Source: JAZBPO01 sp963691775 (GTDB lineage Bacteria > Pseudomonadota > Gammaproteobacteria > Pseudomonadales > Azotimanducaceae). From it: 64,000 bases of DNA. Shown here piece after piece: positions 26,182 through 34,813 of the stretch. Below the pieces are notes generated by a model. That model did not search any database. It saw only the letters and a list, made by a program, of their open reading frames with translations, and was not told the DNA's origin. The DNA lies in the NCBI GenBank assembly GCA_963691775.1, contig OY829369.1, positions 2,418,001 to 2,482,000 on the forward strand, read 5' to 3'. Within the stretch, counting starts at the first letter, position 1. The number at the start of each line of letters is the position of its first letter. A program made the translations under genes and the position numbers.

Positions 26182-26882
26182 CGCAAGACGCTACCGCCCC
26201 GCAGTCCACCGATCTCGACGCCGACGCAGTCGCCGCTTGGCTCACCGACCACCCCGATTTCTTCGCCGCTCGCGAAGGGCTGCTTGCGAATCTGACCCTG
26301 CCCCACGCGTCCGGAGAAGCCGTCAGCCTGGTCGAGCGCCAGCTGCGCGTACTCCGCGATCGCAACGCCGAACTCCATCGACGGCTGCAGGAGCTGACCG
26401 ATGCTGCCCGCGCCAATCATCGGATTTACGAGCGTACCCTCGAGATCACGTCTGCCCTTGTCGACGCCGTTGACGCCCAGGATCTGATCCGCCGCCTGAG
26501 CGAAGGATTGAAATCAGGTTTCGAGGTAAGCGCCACAAGCGTCCGCGTAGTGAGTCGCGGAGGTCTCGTTCCCTCCCTGCTCAGCGAAGCGATCGACGCC
26601 GAAGTGGCGGACCTGGCCACGGGCGCCCTACTTGCCGGAGGACGAATCGTCTGTGGCGTCCTGCGCGAGACCGAATTGGCGTTCCTCTTTGGCGGTCGTG
26701 CCGAGGCCGTGGCATCTGCCGCGGTCATGCCAGTGGCGATCCGAGGCGGCCACGTCATCGTCGCGCTCGGCAGCAGCGACGCTGACCACTTCCGCCCCGA
26801 CATGGGCACTCTGTTCCTCAGCTTCCTCGGCGACACCGTAGCCCAGCGGCTCGCGCAGCTCGCGGCGGAAGCCAGGGACTGA
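26178..26882 (+). CDS. DUF484 family protein
   Basis: The 234-residue protein has the DUF484 layout: an N-terminal 'VAAWLTDHPDFF' helix, then TLPHASGEAVSLVERQLRVLRDRN (which I read as family typical), and a C-terminal GAF-like alpha/beta domain (VMPVAIRGGHVIVALGSSD and FLSFLGDTVAQRL). DUF484 proteins sit between dapF and xerC in most gammaproteobacteria. Their biochemical role is undefined, and the GAF-like fold suggests ligand sensing. It overlaps dapF by 4 bp and is followed by xerC after 2 bp. Confidence 0.9.
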   Translation: MTQDATAPQSTDLDADAVAAWLTDHPDFFAAREGLLANLTLPHASGEAVSLVERQLRVLRDRNAELHRRLQELTDAARANHRIYERTLEITSALVDAVDAQDLIRRLSEGLKSGFEVSATSVRVVSRGGLVPSLLSEAIDAEVADLATGALLAGGRIVCGVLRETELAFLFGGRAEAVASAAVMPVAIRGGHVIVALGSSDADHFRPDMGTLFLSFLGDTVAQRLAQLAAEARD

Positions 26883-26884
26883 TC

Positions 26885-27841
26885 GTGGCCGCGGCGCCCT
26901 CAGCCGAACTCGCTGCTTTTTTGCGCCATCTCGAACAGGAGCGGCAGCTTGCCGCGAATACCGTTTCCGCCTACGCGCGCGACCTCGAGCGCTTCGAACT
27001 TTGGTTCACCGAGCCGGGCCGGCTCCCGCGCGCAGCGACCCCACAAGACCTGAAGGGGTTCATAGCCGCGGAACACCGTCGCGGTCAGAACGGTCGCTCG
27101 ATCCGTCGAGCACTCGCCGCACTGCGCAGCTTCTTCGACTTCTGCGCGCGCGAGGGCTGGGTCGAAGCGAACCCGGCCTCGGGGCTTCGCGCACCGAAAG
27201 CTGCGCGGCGGCTACCGCGCACGCTCGATGCCGATCAGATGAATCACCTGCTGAGCACGAACGGCGGTGAGCGGCCGCAGACCCGCAACTGGCGCACGCT
27301 GCGCGATCAGGCAATGTTCGAGCTGTTCTATTCGTCCGGCTTGCGCCTTTCCGAGCTTGTCGGTACCGATCTCGAAGCGCTCGATCTGTACGAGGGGACG
27401 GTGCGCGTCCGTGGCAAAGGCAGCAAGGAGCGAACCGTACCGGTCGGCCGCTTGGCGCGTGACGCGATCCTCGCCTGGCTGCCAGCGCGGGCCCTGCGCA
27501 TGGCCCCGAACGCATTAACCGACCGCGGCCCGCTGTTCGTCGGACCCCAAGGCCGCAGGCTCGGCCAGCGCGCCGTGCAAGAGCGCCTGAATCAGCGCGC
27601 TCGCGCGCGCGGCGTCGACGGCCGCGTGCACCCGCATGCCCTGCGCCATTCATTCGCGAGCCACATGCTGGAATCGAGCGGCGACCTGCGTGCGATCCAG
27701 GAGATGCTCGGCCATGCGGATATCGGCACCACTCAGATCTACACCCATCTCGACTTCCAGCACCTCGCACGCGTGTACGACAACGCACATCCGCGAGCGC
27801 GGCGAACACAGGGGAAGGGCGAGGAGAGCGAGGACGCATGA
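26885..27841 (+). CDS. xerC: Tyrosine recombinase XerC
   Basis: The 318-residue recombinase has an N-terminal SAM-like DNA-binding domain (FLRHLEQERQLAANTVSAYARDL) and a catalytic domain. The active-site residues are Arg in SSGLRLSELVG, Lys in GKGSKER, His-x-x-Arg in HALRHSFASHML, His in LGHADIGTTQIY, and the nucleophilic Tyr in YTHLDF. It acts with XerD at dif to resolve chromosome dimers at the septum. The dapF-DUF484-xerC context favours XerC over XerD. The start is GTG 26885, 2 bp after the DUF484 stop. Its stop overlaps the next gene by 4 bp. Confidence 0.94.
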   Translation: MAAAPSAELAAFLRHLEQERQLAANTVSAYARDLERFELWFTEPGRLPRAATPQDLKGFIAAEHRRGQNGRSIRRALAALRSFFDFCAREGWVEANPASGLRAPKAARRLPRTLDADQMNHLLSTNGGERPQTRNWRTLRDQAMFELFYSSGLRLSELVGTDLEALDLYEGTVRVRGKGSKERTVPVGRLARDAILAWLPARALRMAPNALTDRGPLFVGPQGRRLGQRAVQERLNQRARARGVDGRVHPHALRHSFASHMLESSGDLRAIQEMLGHADIGTTQIYTHLDFQHLARVYDNAHPRARRTQGKGEESEDA

Positions 27842-28524
27842 AGCTGCGACTGCTGACTTTCGATCTCGATGACACGCTCTGGCCCGTGGGGCCGGTCATC
27901 GTACGCGCCGAGCGTCACATGCAAGCCTGGCTCGACACAGAGATTCCAGCGCTCCGCGCGCGCTTCGACCACGAGGCGATGACGACGCTCCGAGAGCGCC
28001 TGCTTCTGGCGCGACCGGAACTGATACACGATCTGTCAGAGATGCGCCGGGCCGTGATTCGCGAAGCCGCGCGTCAATGCGAACACCCGGACCCGGACGC
28101 TATCGCCGAAGGCGCCTTTGCCGTGTTCATGGACGGTCGCCACGACATCGAATACTTCGAAGATGCGCTCGATACGCTCGAGCACCTGTCTCGGCATTAC
28201 ACCCTCGGAGCCCTGTCGAACGGCAACGCATCCGTCGAGCGACTCGGCCTCGACCGCTACTTTGCGTTCCACCTGAACTCTGAGGGGGTCGGAAGGAAGA
28301 AACCGGATCCACTCATGTTCGAACGCGCCCTTCAGCTCGCAGGCGTCGGCCCGGATGCGGCCGTGCACATCGGTGATCACCCTGACGACGACGTACGCGG
28401 GGCAAACGCAGTGGGCATGGCCACCGTCTGGGTGCAGCGCAATGAGGCCCCTTGGAGCGGTGATGACGCACCGACCTGGACAATTCGCGAACTCTTGGAA
28501 TTGCGCAGACTGTTTCCCGGCTGA
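27838..28524 (+). CDS. yigB: HAD-family hydrolase YigB-like (FMN/pyrimidine phosphatase)
   Basis: The 228-residue protein starts with the HAD nucleophile motif TFDLDDTLWPVGP, has 'GALSNGNASVERLGL' as motif II, 'KKPDPLMFERAL' with the motif III Lys, and 'HIGDHPDDDVRGANAVGM' as motif IV. YigB of E. coli dephosphorylates FMN and 5-amino-6-ribitylamino-uracil phosphate. The xerC-yigB order is conserved, which supports this assignment over other HAD phosphatases. It overlaps xerC by 4 bp. Confidence 0.88.
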   Translation: MKLRLLTFDLDDTLWPVGPVIVRAERHMQAWLDTEIPALRARFDHEAMTTLRERLLLARPELIHDLSEMRRAVIREAARQCEHPDPDAIAEGAFAVFMDGRHDIEYFEDALDTLEHLSRHYTLGALSNGNASVERLGLDRYFAFHLNSEGVGRKKPDPLMFERALQLAGVGPDAAVHIGDHPDDDVRGANAVGMATVWVQRNEAPWSGDDAPTWTIRELLELRRLFPG

Positions 28525-28606
28525 TCACACCCCGGCGCACGCGCCCTCCATCCCTTTCCGCTTCGAGGTCAGCGTGCGGCGCATGCGCTGAGGTGCGCGA
28601 ACTCGA

Positions 28607-29977
28607 TCAGCTCGTGCGACGCGCGATCAGCGCCTTGATGGCGTCCTCATCGGCCTCAATCTCCTGGCTGCGCGCCGGCAACCCCTTGAGTGCCTCCACG
28701 CGCGGATGTCGCGCGATATCCGCGCCGACCGCTTTCTCTACAGATTCCGGAAACTTCGCGGGATGCGCGGTCGCAAGGCATACGAGCTGCGCTTTGGTGC
28801 GCAGCCTTCGGCCCACGGCGACGCCAACGGCCGTATGCGGGTCAAGGAGATAGCCGTGCTCGGACCAGAACTCACGAATCGTGGCAAAGGTCTCTTCCGT
28901 GTTCGACGCCCGGGCCGCAATGAGTTCATCCATCGGGCGGCCGTCATCAATGCAGAGCTCGCCCGCGCCGGAGAAGGTCTCCATCGCAGTGCGAAGTGCG
29001 CCTGCGTCCTCGCCGAGGCGGTAGTAGAGGAACCGTTCGAAGTTGCTCGCGACCTGGATATCCATGGACGGGCTCACCGTGAAACGAACGTCGCCTCGGC
29101 GATAGGCGCCCGTGTTGAAGAAGGTCGAGAGAATGTCGTTTTCGTTCGTTGCCAGCACCAGGCGATCGATGGGAAGCCCCATGCGCGCCGCCAGCCAGCC
29201 CGCAAAAATGTCGCCGAAATTGCCGGTGGGCACCGAAAAGCTGACAGGTGCGTTCGGGGCACCGACACGTAATGCTGCGTGGAAAAAGTAGACGATCTGC
29301 GCCAGTACGCGCGCCCAGTTCACAGAGTTCACCGCGCCCAGATGATGCGCTGCCTTGAACGGCAGGTCACGAAAGGTCGACTTCATGATCGCCTGACAGT
29401 CGTCGAAGCTCCCAGCTACCGACAACGTATGCACGTTATCGTCTGGGACCGTCGTCATCTGAAGCTCCTGGACACGGCTCGTACGGCCGCGCGGGAACAT
29501 AATGAAGATGTTGATCCCTTTGTGGCCCCGCACGCCCGCGATCGCGGCACTGCCCGTATCCCCGCTTGTTGCGCCGAGGATGTTCAGAGTTTCACCGCGA
29601 CGACTCAAAATGTGTTCGAAGAGATTGCCAAGGAGCTGAAGCGCCACGTCCTTGAAAGCGAGCGTAGGCCCGTGGAACAGCTCAAGTACGTGTAGATCAC
29701 CCACCGCGACGGCTGGAGTCACGTCCGCATGGTCGAAGGTTGCGTAACTCCGCTCGATGATCGCCGCGAGTTCATCACGGGGAATGTCGTCGCAGAAGCG
29801 CGTAACGATTTCCAGAGCAAGCTCCGCGAACGAAAGATCACGCCACTCTTCAAGGTTTGCCGAAACGTCCGGAATCGCCTCCGGAATGAGCAGACCACCG
29901 TCCGGCGCCAGGCCCGTAAGGACGGCGTCCTGGAACGGCATAGGCTCAGTCTGACCGCGGGTGCTGACGTAACGCAT
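28607..29977 (-). CDS. thrC: Threonine synthase
   Basis: The 456-residue PLP enzyme starts MRYVSTRGQTEPMPFQDAVL, the usual N-terminus of the ThrC group found in E. coli and fungi. The PLP lysine lies in HGPTLAFKDVALQLLGN, and the phosphate-binding loop is GATSGDTGSAA. It converts O-phosphohomoserine to threonine. I chose the ATG at 29977 because the 14 codons upstream are not conserved in type. It appears to be a single gene here, without thrA or thrB. Two copies of the 35-bp palindrome lie just upstream of the start. Confidence 0.95.
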   Translation of the reverse strand: MRYVSTRGQTEPMPFQDAVLTGLAPDGGLLIPEAIPDVSANLEEWRDLSFAELALEIVTRFCDDIPRDELAAIIERSYATFDHADVTPAVAVGDLHVLELFHGPTLAFKDVALQLLGNLFEHILSRRGETLNILGATSGDTGSAAIAGVRGHKGINIFIMFPRGRTSRVQELQMTTVPDDNVHTLSVAGSFDDCQAIMKSTFRDLPFKAAHHLGAVNSVNWARVLAQIVYFFHAALRVGAPNAPVSFSVPTGNFGDIFAGWLAARMGLPIDRLVLATNENDILSTFFNTGAYRRGDVRFTVSPSMDIQVASNFERFLYYRLGEDAGALRTAMETFSGAGELCIDDGRPMDELIAARASNTEETFATIREFWSEHGYLLDPHTAVGVAVGRRLRTKAQLVCLATAHPAKFPESVEKAVGADIARHPRVEALKGLPARSQEIEADEDAIKALIARRTS

Positions 29978-30027
29978 GGGCTCTCCTTCGCGAAGGCGCA
30001 GCAGTGTACCGGACCCCACCCGCGCGG

Positions 30028-30062
30028 ACCTGAATTTGGGGTCTGACCCCCACGTTCAGTTT
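30028..30062. repeat. 35-bp palindromic repeat, copy A (imperfect)
   Basis: The core GGGGTCTGACCCC is centred on 30044 and flanked by an ACCTGAA and TTCAGTT pair. It is the least symmetrical of four copies. It pairs with copy B 126 bp away, between the start of thrC and the stop of the serine hydrolase gene. Confidence 0.8.
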
Positions 30063-30152
30063 CGCAGGCCGAGCATAGCGATGGTGCGCATGAACCGGTT
30101 TGCCTGGTCGGCAGAGGCAGTGCCCGCGGGCCCCCGGGAGCCAGCGCACCCC

Positions 30153-30187
30153 AACCTGAACAAGGGGTCAGACCCCTTGTTCAGGTT
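30153..30187. repeat. 35-bp palindromic repeat, copy B (perfect)
   Basis: The two 17-bp arms are exact reverse complements around a single A at 30170: AACCTGAACAAGGGGTC, then A, then the complement. It matches the other three copies in the window. GGGGTCAGACCCC palindromes of this type occur as dispersed REP-like elements in many gammaproteobacteria. The stem could also form in RNA. Confidence 0.92.
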
Positions 30188-30200
30188 CGAGCAGGCAACT

Positions 30201-31610
30201 TCAGTCGCTTGGGAAGGCCTTCAGCACTTCCCGCAGGAGATCCCAGCGGTCAAAGCCCTGGCGCCCGTAGTCGAGACCGCGACGAACGATCACCAGATCG
30301 TGCGAAGGATCGATGATCACGAACTGACCTCGATTCCCAGATGTGGCGTAGGCGTCGGCTGGAACGTCATGCCGACTCGACGGCACAAGCCAGAAGTGCC
30401 CGCCGTATGCAAAATCGATAGTGTGCGACGCCGCAGCTGGCGTACGCACGAAGTCGATCCATTCCTCCGACAGCAGGCGTTCGCCGTTCCACGAACCGCG
30501 CTGCAGATAGAGCAATCCAAAACGCGCCAGATCGCGCGCATTCGAGTACACCTGGGAAGAAAGAACGAAGTCGCCGAAGCGATCCGTGGACGCAACCGTC
30601 GTGCGCATACCGAGCGGGTCGAACAGCCGATCGCGCGGGAAGGTCGCATACGCCTCGTCGCCCAAAACCTTCTTCATCGCGTAGACCGCAAGTAGGGTGT
30701 CGTAGTTCTCGTAGTCCCAATGCGTTCCGGGCCTGCGGATCAGGCCACGATCGCGCGCACCGTCAGCGGAGCTCTCACCCGCCCAGTAGGAAAGGCCCGA
30801 GCCGGTGACGTATTCGCGGCCCCAGCTGTCAACGGGGTAAAGGCCGGAGCTCATCTGCAGGACGTTGCGCAGCGTGATGGCCATGCGTGGGTCCTCGCCC
30901 GTGTTCCCTGCACGCTCCGGCAGCCAGTCGATCGGGAGCGGCGCATCGAGCTGCATGCGGCCGTCGTCAATGAGCATGCCGATGAGCGTGACGGCGAGGC
31001 TCTTGGCGGTCGACCATGTCCGCGTGCGCGTTTCTCGGTCGACGCCGTCTGCATAGCGCTCGTGGATGATCCGCCCTCGATGGACGATGAGCAGCGAAAG
31101 CGTGTTCTGTTCACTTGCGTTGTCTTCGCCGGGCCGCTCGAAGGCCCAATCGGAGGCAGCCTGAAGCTGACCCGCGTCGACATCGTCTGGTGGCGCGATT
31201 TCGCCAACCCTGTCACCCATCGGCCAGAGCAGATCGGCTGTAGATTCCGGCCCTTGCACCTCGGCACGGCGCGGAAGATCGTCAATCTCCTCAACGCTTT
31301 GATCCGGATGCATCACAACGCAGCCGATGCCAGGGCGATAGGCCGCGCGCCCAAGTGGACCGGTCGCCGGGTCTCCCACCGAAACCAACCCGAGCGCTTC
31401 GTCGACACGGTACGGCTCGGGGCCCGCGCGCAAATACGCGAGCTCTTGCCGTTCCACCGCTTCCGCGGGCCGATTGGACGTGAACAGACCATTGCATGCC
31501 AGCACGGCCTGCACACCGCGGCTGACCAGCTGCCTTTGAGGATCGAAGACCTCTGCTGAGCCACCCTGCATGAGGCCAGCCAGTAGGGTCAGCAAGATAA
31601 AGTGCTTCAT
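30201..31610 (-). CDS. Exported serine hydrolase (beta-lactamase / class C penicillin-binding protein fold)
   Basis: The 469-residue protein has a signal peptide (MKHFILLTLLAGLMQGGSA, start chosen at 31610). The catalytic domain carries the S-x-x-K nucleophile in TWSTAKSLAVTLIG and the Y-x-N element in WDYENYDTL. The region TSGNRGQFVIIDP stands where the HxG/KTG-like strand is expected, as in serine hydrolases of the 6-aminohexanoate dimer hydrolase type. Likely targets are amide or ester bonds of peptidoglycan-like or xenobiotic molecules; true beta-lactamase activity is not implied. Residues 1-150 are an additional, unassigned N-terminal region with a conserved-looking 'GCVVMHPDQ'. It follows the deacylase gene by about 146 bp. 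Confidence 0.82.
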   Translation of the reverse strand: MKHFILLTLLAGLMQGGSAEVFDPQRQLVSRGVQAVLACNGLFTSNRPAEAVERQELAYLRAGPEPYRVDEALGLVSVGDPATGPLGRAAYRPGIGCVVMHPDQSVEEIDDLPRRAEVQGPESTADLLWPMGDRVGEIAPPDDVDAGQLQAASDWAFERPGEDNASEQNTLSLLIVHRGRIIHERYADGVDRETRTRTWSTAKSLAVTLIGMLIDDGRMQLDAPLPIDWLPERAGNTGEDPRMAITLRNVLQMSSGLYPVDSWGREYVTGSGLSYWAGESSADGARDRGLIRRPGTHWDYENYDTLLAVYAMKKVLGDEAYATFPRDRLFDPLGMRTTVASTDRFGDFVLSSQVYSNARDLARFGLLYLQRGSWNGERLLSEEWIDFVRTPAAASHTIDFAYGGHFWLVPSSRHDVPADAYATSGNRGQFVIIDPSHDLVIVRRGLDYGRQGFDRWDLLREVLKAFPSD

Positions 31611-31756
31611 AACTGGTTCCGAAGACCGTTGTTTGTATCGCCGCCTCGTTTGATGCAATTCAGTACCACTGAGCCCATCAAGCGGCGGAATTCCCCTACG
31701 CCTTTGCCGTGCCGCTAGAAACGAAAGCGCCGTCCCTGTTGGGTTCAAGCGAACGC

Positions 31757-33046
31757 TCAGCGATCCTTTCCCATGCCGGGTAGCACAGGGCGAGGCGGCA
31801 CGACGCTACAGCGGGTCGTCCGGGCAAGAGCGGCATGCTGCAGCAACGGTTGGGGCGGATGTTGCTCGGCTCGGCGGCTTCGCGACGGGCGGCCTGCTCC
31901 GCTTGCCAGCATGCGCTGCACGGACGCGCCCAACCTACCAGCGCCCGCCGACATGAACCGTACCCTTCGCGACCGCCGTGCGCTCGAGCCCCGCCACCAG
32001 GGCGCGTCCGCAAGGCGGCTGATCATCGCAGTCGGTTCACCCTCGCTGATCGGCGGCGTAGCGACCACGTAGTTCACAACCCCCGTAAAGGGCGCGATAA
32101 CCTCTGCCACCCGCACTCCGAACAGATCGTGCACGGTCCCGAGCCGCGCGCCTTCTGCAACGACCCAGCCTTCCTCCACGAGGGGTCGGAACACACCGGT
32201 CGCCGGGCTGCGCACAACGCTAAAGTCCTCAAGCCAGACCACAGCATCATTAGGCTCAACGTCGCCGTCGAGCATGTCGAGATGGCGCAGCACGTTGCGC
32301 ACGCCGCGCTCCGCGAGCTGAACCAGCTGGAGCTCGTTCCCGCCCAGCAGGCCAGTCTCTGTGGTAATCGCCGGGATACCGCGGGAAATCGCCGTCATAT
32401 CGGTGAGGACGGTGGCATCCGGCGCGGCGACCGGCGCACGGTCGATGACGATGGTGTCCAGACCGAATGCGAGGGCCAAACCGCGTGCTGCATGGTCGAA
32501 GTCTGCATCGCCGGTCTCGGGCATGTAGACATAGGGACGCAATGCTTCGTTGCCATCACCGGCGTGAAGATCAATCAGGTAGTCAGCCCGTTCGATGACC
32601 TCAGCCGTGATGATCGCCGCGATTCGATCGCTGAGCGTCCCGGCGAGATCCCCGGGGTAGACGCGATTCAGGTTCTTTCCGTCTACCGGCGAAACGTAGA
32701 CGGTCCGGCCGAGGAAGGCGGGGACGTTCGCAACATGCACCATCAGCACGGTTCCCCGCAGCGCCTTGGGGTCGAGCGCCGTGCGGAGGTTCTGTAATGC
32801 TGTGATCGGCGGATACTCGTATCCGTGCGTACCGGCGATAAGCGCAAGCACCGGACCCGGCGCGTCGCCTCGAATCACGGTCACGGGAATCGTCGTACCT
32901 TCGTCACCCTCGCCAGCCGGAACACTCAGGAAGAAAGAGCGCCGCTCTCCAACCGCAATGGACTCGTCGCCGACAACAAACGGAGGCGCCGCATGCCCAG
33001 CGCCGATGCACAGGACAAGCGCGATGGCGGCGAGGACTTGTCGCAC
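31757..33046 (-). CDS. Exported succinylglutamate desuccinylase/aspartoacylase-family zinc deacylase with an anomalous C-terminus
   Basis: The M14-related fold is clear. Zinc ligands are in AGTHGYEYPP (H and E), and a third His is in LIDLHAGD. 'GKNLNRVYPG' supplies the substrate arginine region, and TETGLLGG carries the catalytic Glu. Such enzymes remove N-acyl groups from amino acids. I prefer the GTG start at 33046, which gives a clean signal peptide (RQVLAAIALVLCIGAGHAA) 10 bp after the amt stop. ATG 33088 would overlap amt by 32 bp. After 'TPPISEGEP' the family should end, but about 90 Arg/Pro/Ala-rich residues follow with no homology-like pattern, suggesting a lost stop codon or frameshift near the 3' end. 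Confidence 0.78.
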   Translation of the reverse strand: MRQVLAAIALVLCIGAGHAAPPFVVGDESIAVGERRSFFLSVPAGEGDEGTTIPVTVIRGDAPGPVLALIAGTHGYEYPPITALQNLRTALDPKALRGTVLMVHVANVPAFLGRTVYVSPVDGKNLNRVYPGDLAGTLSDRIAAIITAEVIERADYLIDLHAGDGNEALRPYVYMPETGDADFDHAARGLALAFGLDTIVIDRAPVAAPDATVLTDMTAISRGIPAITTETGLLGGNELQLVQLAERGVRNVLRHLDMLDGDVEPNDAVVWLEDFSVVRSPATGVFRPLVEEGWVVAEGARLGTVHDLFGVRVAEVIAPFTGVVNYVVATPPISEGEPTAMISRLADAPWWRGSSARRSRRVRFMSAGAGRLGASVQRMLASGAGRPSRSRRAEQHPPQPLLQHAALARTTRCSVVPPRPVLPGMGKDR

Positions 33047-33056
33047 CGTATCGATC

Positions 33057-34217
33057 TCAGGAATTGAGGTCGTATGCACGTTCGCCATGCGCCGCCTGGT
33101 CCAGCCCTTCGATCTCGTCTTCCTCCGAGACTCGAAGCGGGAAGACGAAACGAACGAGTTCGGCCAGAGCAAACGTCACGGCGATCGTGAACGCGCCCAC
33201 CGCAAGCAGCGCAACGCCCTGGGCCTTGAAGCTCGCGTAGCCGAACACGGCAATCATCAAGGTGCCGAAAACGCCGCCGACGCCGTGGACAGCAAACACG
33301 TCGAGCGTGTCGTCGATGTCGAAGGTGTGCTTCACCGAATGTACGGCCCATTGGCAAAGCACACCTGCAACGCCGCCGATAACCAGAGCTTCCACGGGAG
33401 TGACCGAGCCTGCACCCGGCGTGATGGAGGCCAGACCCGCGATCGTGCCCGTTACCATACCCACCATCGATGCCTTGCCGTGCCTGATGCGCTCCCAGAT
33501 CGCCCATGTCAGTGAAGCCGTCGCTGCGGAAATATGGGTGACCACGAGTGCCATCGCAGCCCCTCCGTCCGCCGCAAGCTGCGAACCGGCGTTGAAGCCA
33601 AACCAGCCAACCCAGAGCATGGAGGCCCCGAGCATCACGTAGCCTGGGTTGTGGGGCGGGCGAGCGTCCTTGCGCTTGCCGAGCAACACCGCTAGCACGA
33701 GTGCGGCGAGCCCCGCAGTTTCGTGGACGACGATGCCACCGGCGAAGTCAGTGGTTCCATAGTGCTCCGCAAGCCATCCGCCGCCCCAGATCCAGTGCGC
33801 AACCGGCGCGTAACAGCACAGCATCCAGAGCGCCGAGAAGGTCATCAGAAAGCCGTAGCTGATGCGCTCAACGTAGGCGCCAACGATCAGCGCGGGGGTG
33901 ATGATCGCGAACGTCATCTGAAACGCGAAAAACAGCACCTCCGGAATAGTCCCTGCCAGCGTGTCAGCGTCGATGCCGTTCAGAAAAACCTTGCCCAGTC
34001 CGCCCCAGATCGCACTCTCGGCGCCAAAGGCGATGGAATAGCCAGCGGCGAGCCACAGCACGGATATCAGGCAAGCAATCGAAAAGCAGTGCATCAGCAC
34101 GGACAGTACGTTGCGCGCGCGGACAAGGCCGCCATAGAAAAGGGCGAGGCCTGGCAGCGTCATAAAGAGGACCAGGGCCGTTGCGACGATGATCCAGGCA
34201 GTATCGGCACCGTTCAC
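33057..34217 (-). CDS. amtB: Ammonium transporter, second copy
   Basis: The 386-residue protein has 11 hydrophobic segments of the Amt/Mep/Rh family. The pore twin histidines lie in GGIVVHETAGLAAL and VFAVHGVGGVFGTL, with the aromatic/S1 region LALFYGGLVRARN near the N-terminus. It conducts NH4+/NH3 across the inner membrane as a trimer blocked by GlnK. The N-terminus lacks the signal-peptide-like segment seen in E. coli AmtB. It is preceded by its own glnK (70 bp) and followed by the deacylase. Compared with the other amt in the window, it belongs to a distinct subgroup (poor similarity outside the pore). Confidence 0.95.
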   Translation of the reverse strand: MNGADTAWIIVATALVLFMTLPGLALFYGGLVRARNVLSVLMHCFSIACLISVLWLAAGYSIAFGAESAIWGGLGKVFLNGIDADTLAGTIPEVLFFAFQMTFAIITPALIVGAYVERISYGFLMTFSALWMLCCYAPVAHWIWGGGWLAEHYGTTDFAGGIVVHETAGLAALVLAVLLGKRKDARPPHNPGYVMLGASMLWVGWFGFNAGSQLAADGGAAMALVVTHISAATASLTWAIWERIRHGKASMVGMVTGTIAGLASITPGAGSVTPVEALVIGGVAGVLCQWAVHSVKHTFDIDDTLDVFAVHGVGGVFGTLMIAVFGYASFKAQGVALLAVGAFTIAVTFALAELVRFVFPLRVSEEDEIEGLDQAAHGERAYDLNS

Positions 34218-34287
34218 GTGTACTCCTTCACCGCGGCCACGCCGCGAAGTACAGACTTGTCATCAAGCATTGCGAAAAGGAGCGTGC

Positions 34288-34626
34288 CTAGACGGCGCTG
34301 GCGCCCGTCTCACCGGTACGGATGCGGACAACTTCATCAAGCGGTGTCACGAAGATCTTCCCGTCGCCGACCTTGCCCGTATTCGCCGCGCTGCTGATCG
34401 CTTCGACCACGGCATCAAGCTGCGCATCGTCTATCGCCACATCGATTTTTACTTTCGGCAGGAAGTCCACGACGTACTCAGCGCCCCGGTAGAGCTCAGT
34501 GTGGCCGCGCTGGCGCCCGAAGCCCTTTACCTCGGTAACGGTCATCCCTTGAACACCGATCTCCGAAAGCGCTTCGCGAACGTCATCGAGCTTGAACGGC
34601 TTGATCACCGCGGAGATGAGTTTCAT
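34288..34626 (-). CDS. glnK: P-II nitrogen regulatory protein (second copy, GlnK type)
   Basis: The 112-residue protein is a standard P-II: FKLDDVREAL in the first strand/helix, the T-loop GHTELYRGAEYVVDF with the uridylylation target Tyr51, and the C-terminal GDGKIFVTPLDEVVRIRTGE. It senses 2-oxoglutarate and ATP/ADP and plugs the Amt pore when nitrogen is plentiful. A strong ribosome site (GGGGGAGG) precedes the ATG. It lies directly ahead of the second amt gene and nearly matches the first P-II, differing at scattered positions, so the pair probably arose by duplication. Confidence 0.96.
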   Translation of the reverse strand: MKLISAVIKPFKLDDVREALSEIGVQGMTVTEVKGFGRQRGHTELYRGAEYVVDFLPKVKIDVAIDDAQLDAVVEAISSAANTGKVGDGKIFVTPLDEVVRIRTGETGASAV

Positions 34627-34744
34627 CGACAGTCCTCCCCCTGAATTGACCGGTCACTGTGCGCGACCGGAGCGACATCCTGCACGCTGCGGCGCCGTTG
34701 TCCAACTTGCGAACCGCGGGAAAGTCGGGTGGGGCTGAAAACGA

Positions 34745-34767
34745 AACGCCCCCACGAAGGGGGCGTT
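34745..34767 (-). terminator. Rho-independent terminator (distal hairpin) after amt
   Basis: AACGCCCCC and GGGGGCGTT form a 9-bp stem with a 5-nt loop. On the minus strand the stem is followed by TTTCGTTTT, a U-rich run. It is the second of two hairpins after the first amt gene and should end that glnK-amt unit before the second glnK. Confidence 0.8.
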
Positions 34768-34780
34768 CGCATCGTTCGTG

Positions 34781-34802
34781 GGGCCGCCACGAATGGCGGC
34801 CC
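34781..34802 (-). terminator. UUCG-loop hairpin directly after amt
   Basis: GGGCCGCCA and TGGCGGCCC form a perfect 9-bp stem closed by TTCG on the minus strand, starting 12 bp after the amt stop. It lies just upstream of the U-tract terminator and probably strengthens it or protects the mRNA 3' end. Confidence 0.65.
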
Positions 34803-34813
34803 GCGGTGGCGAA

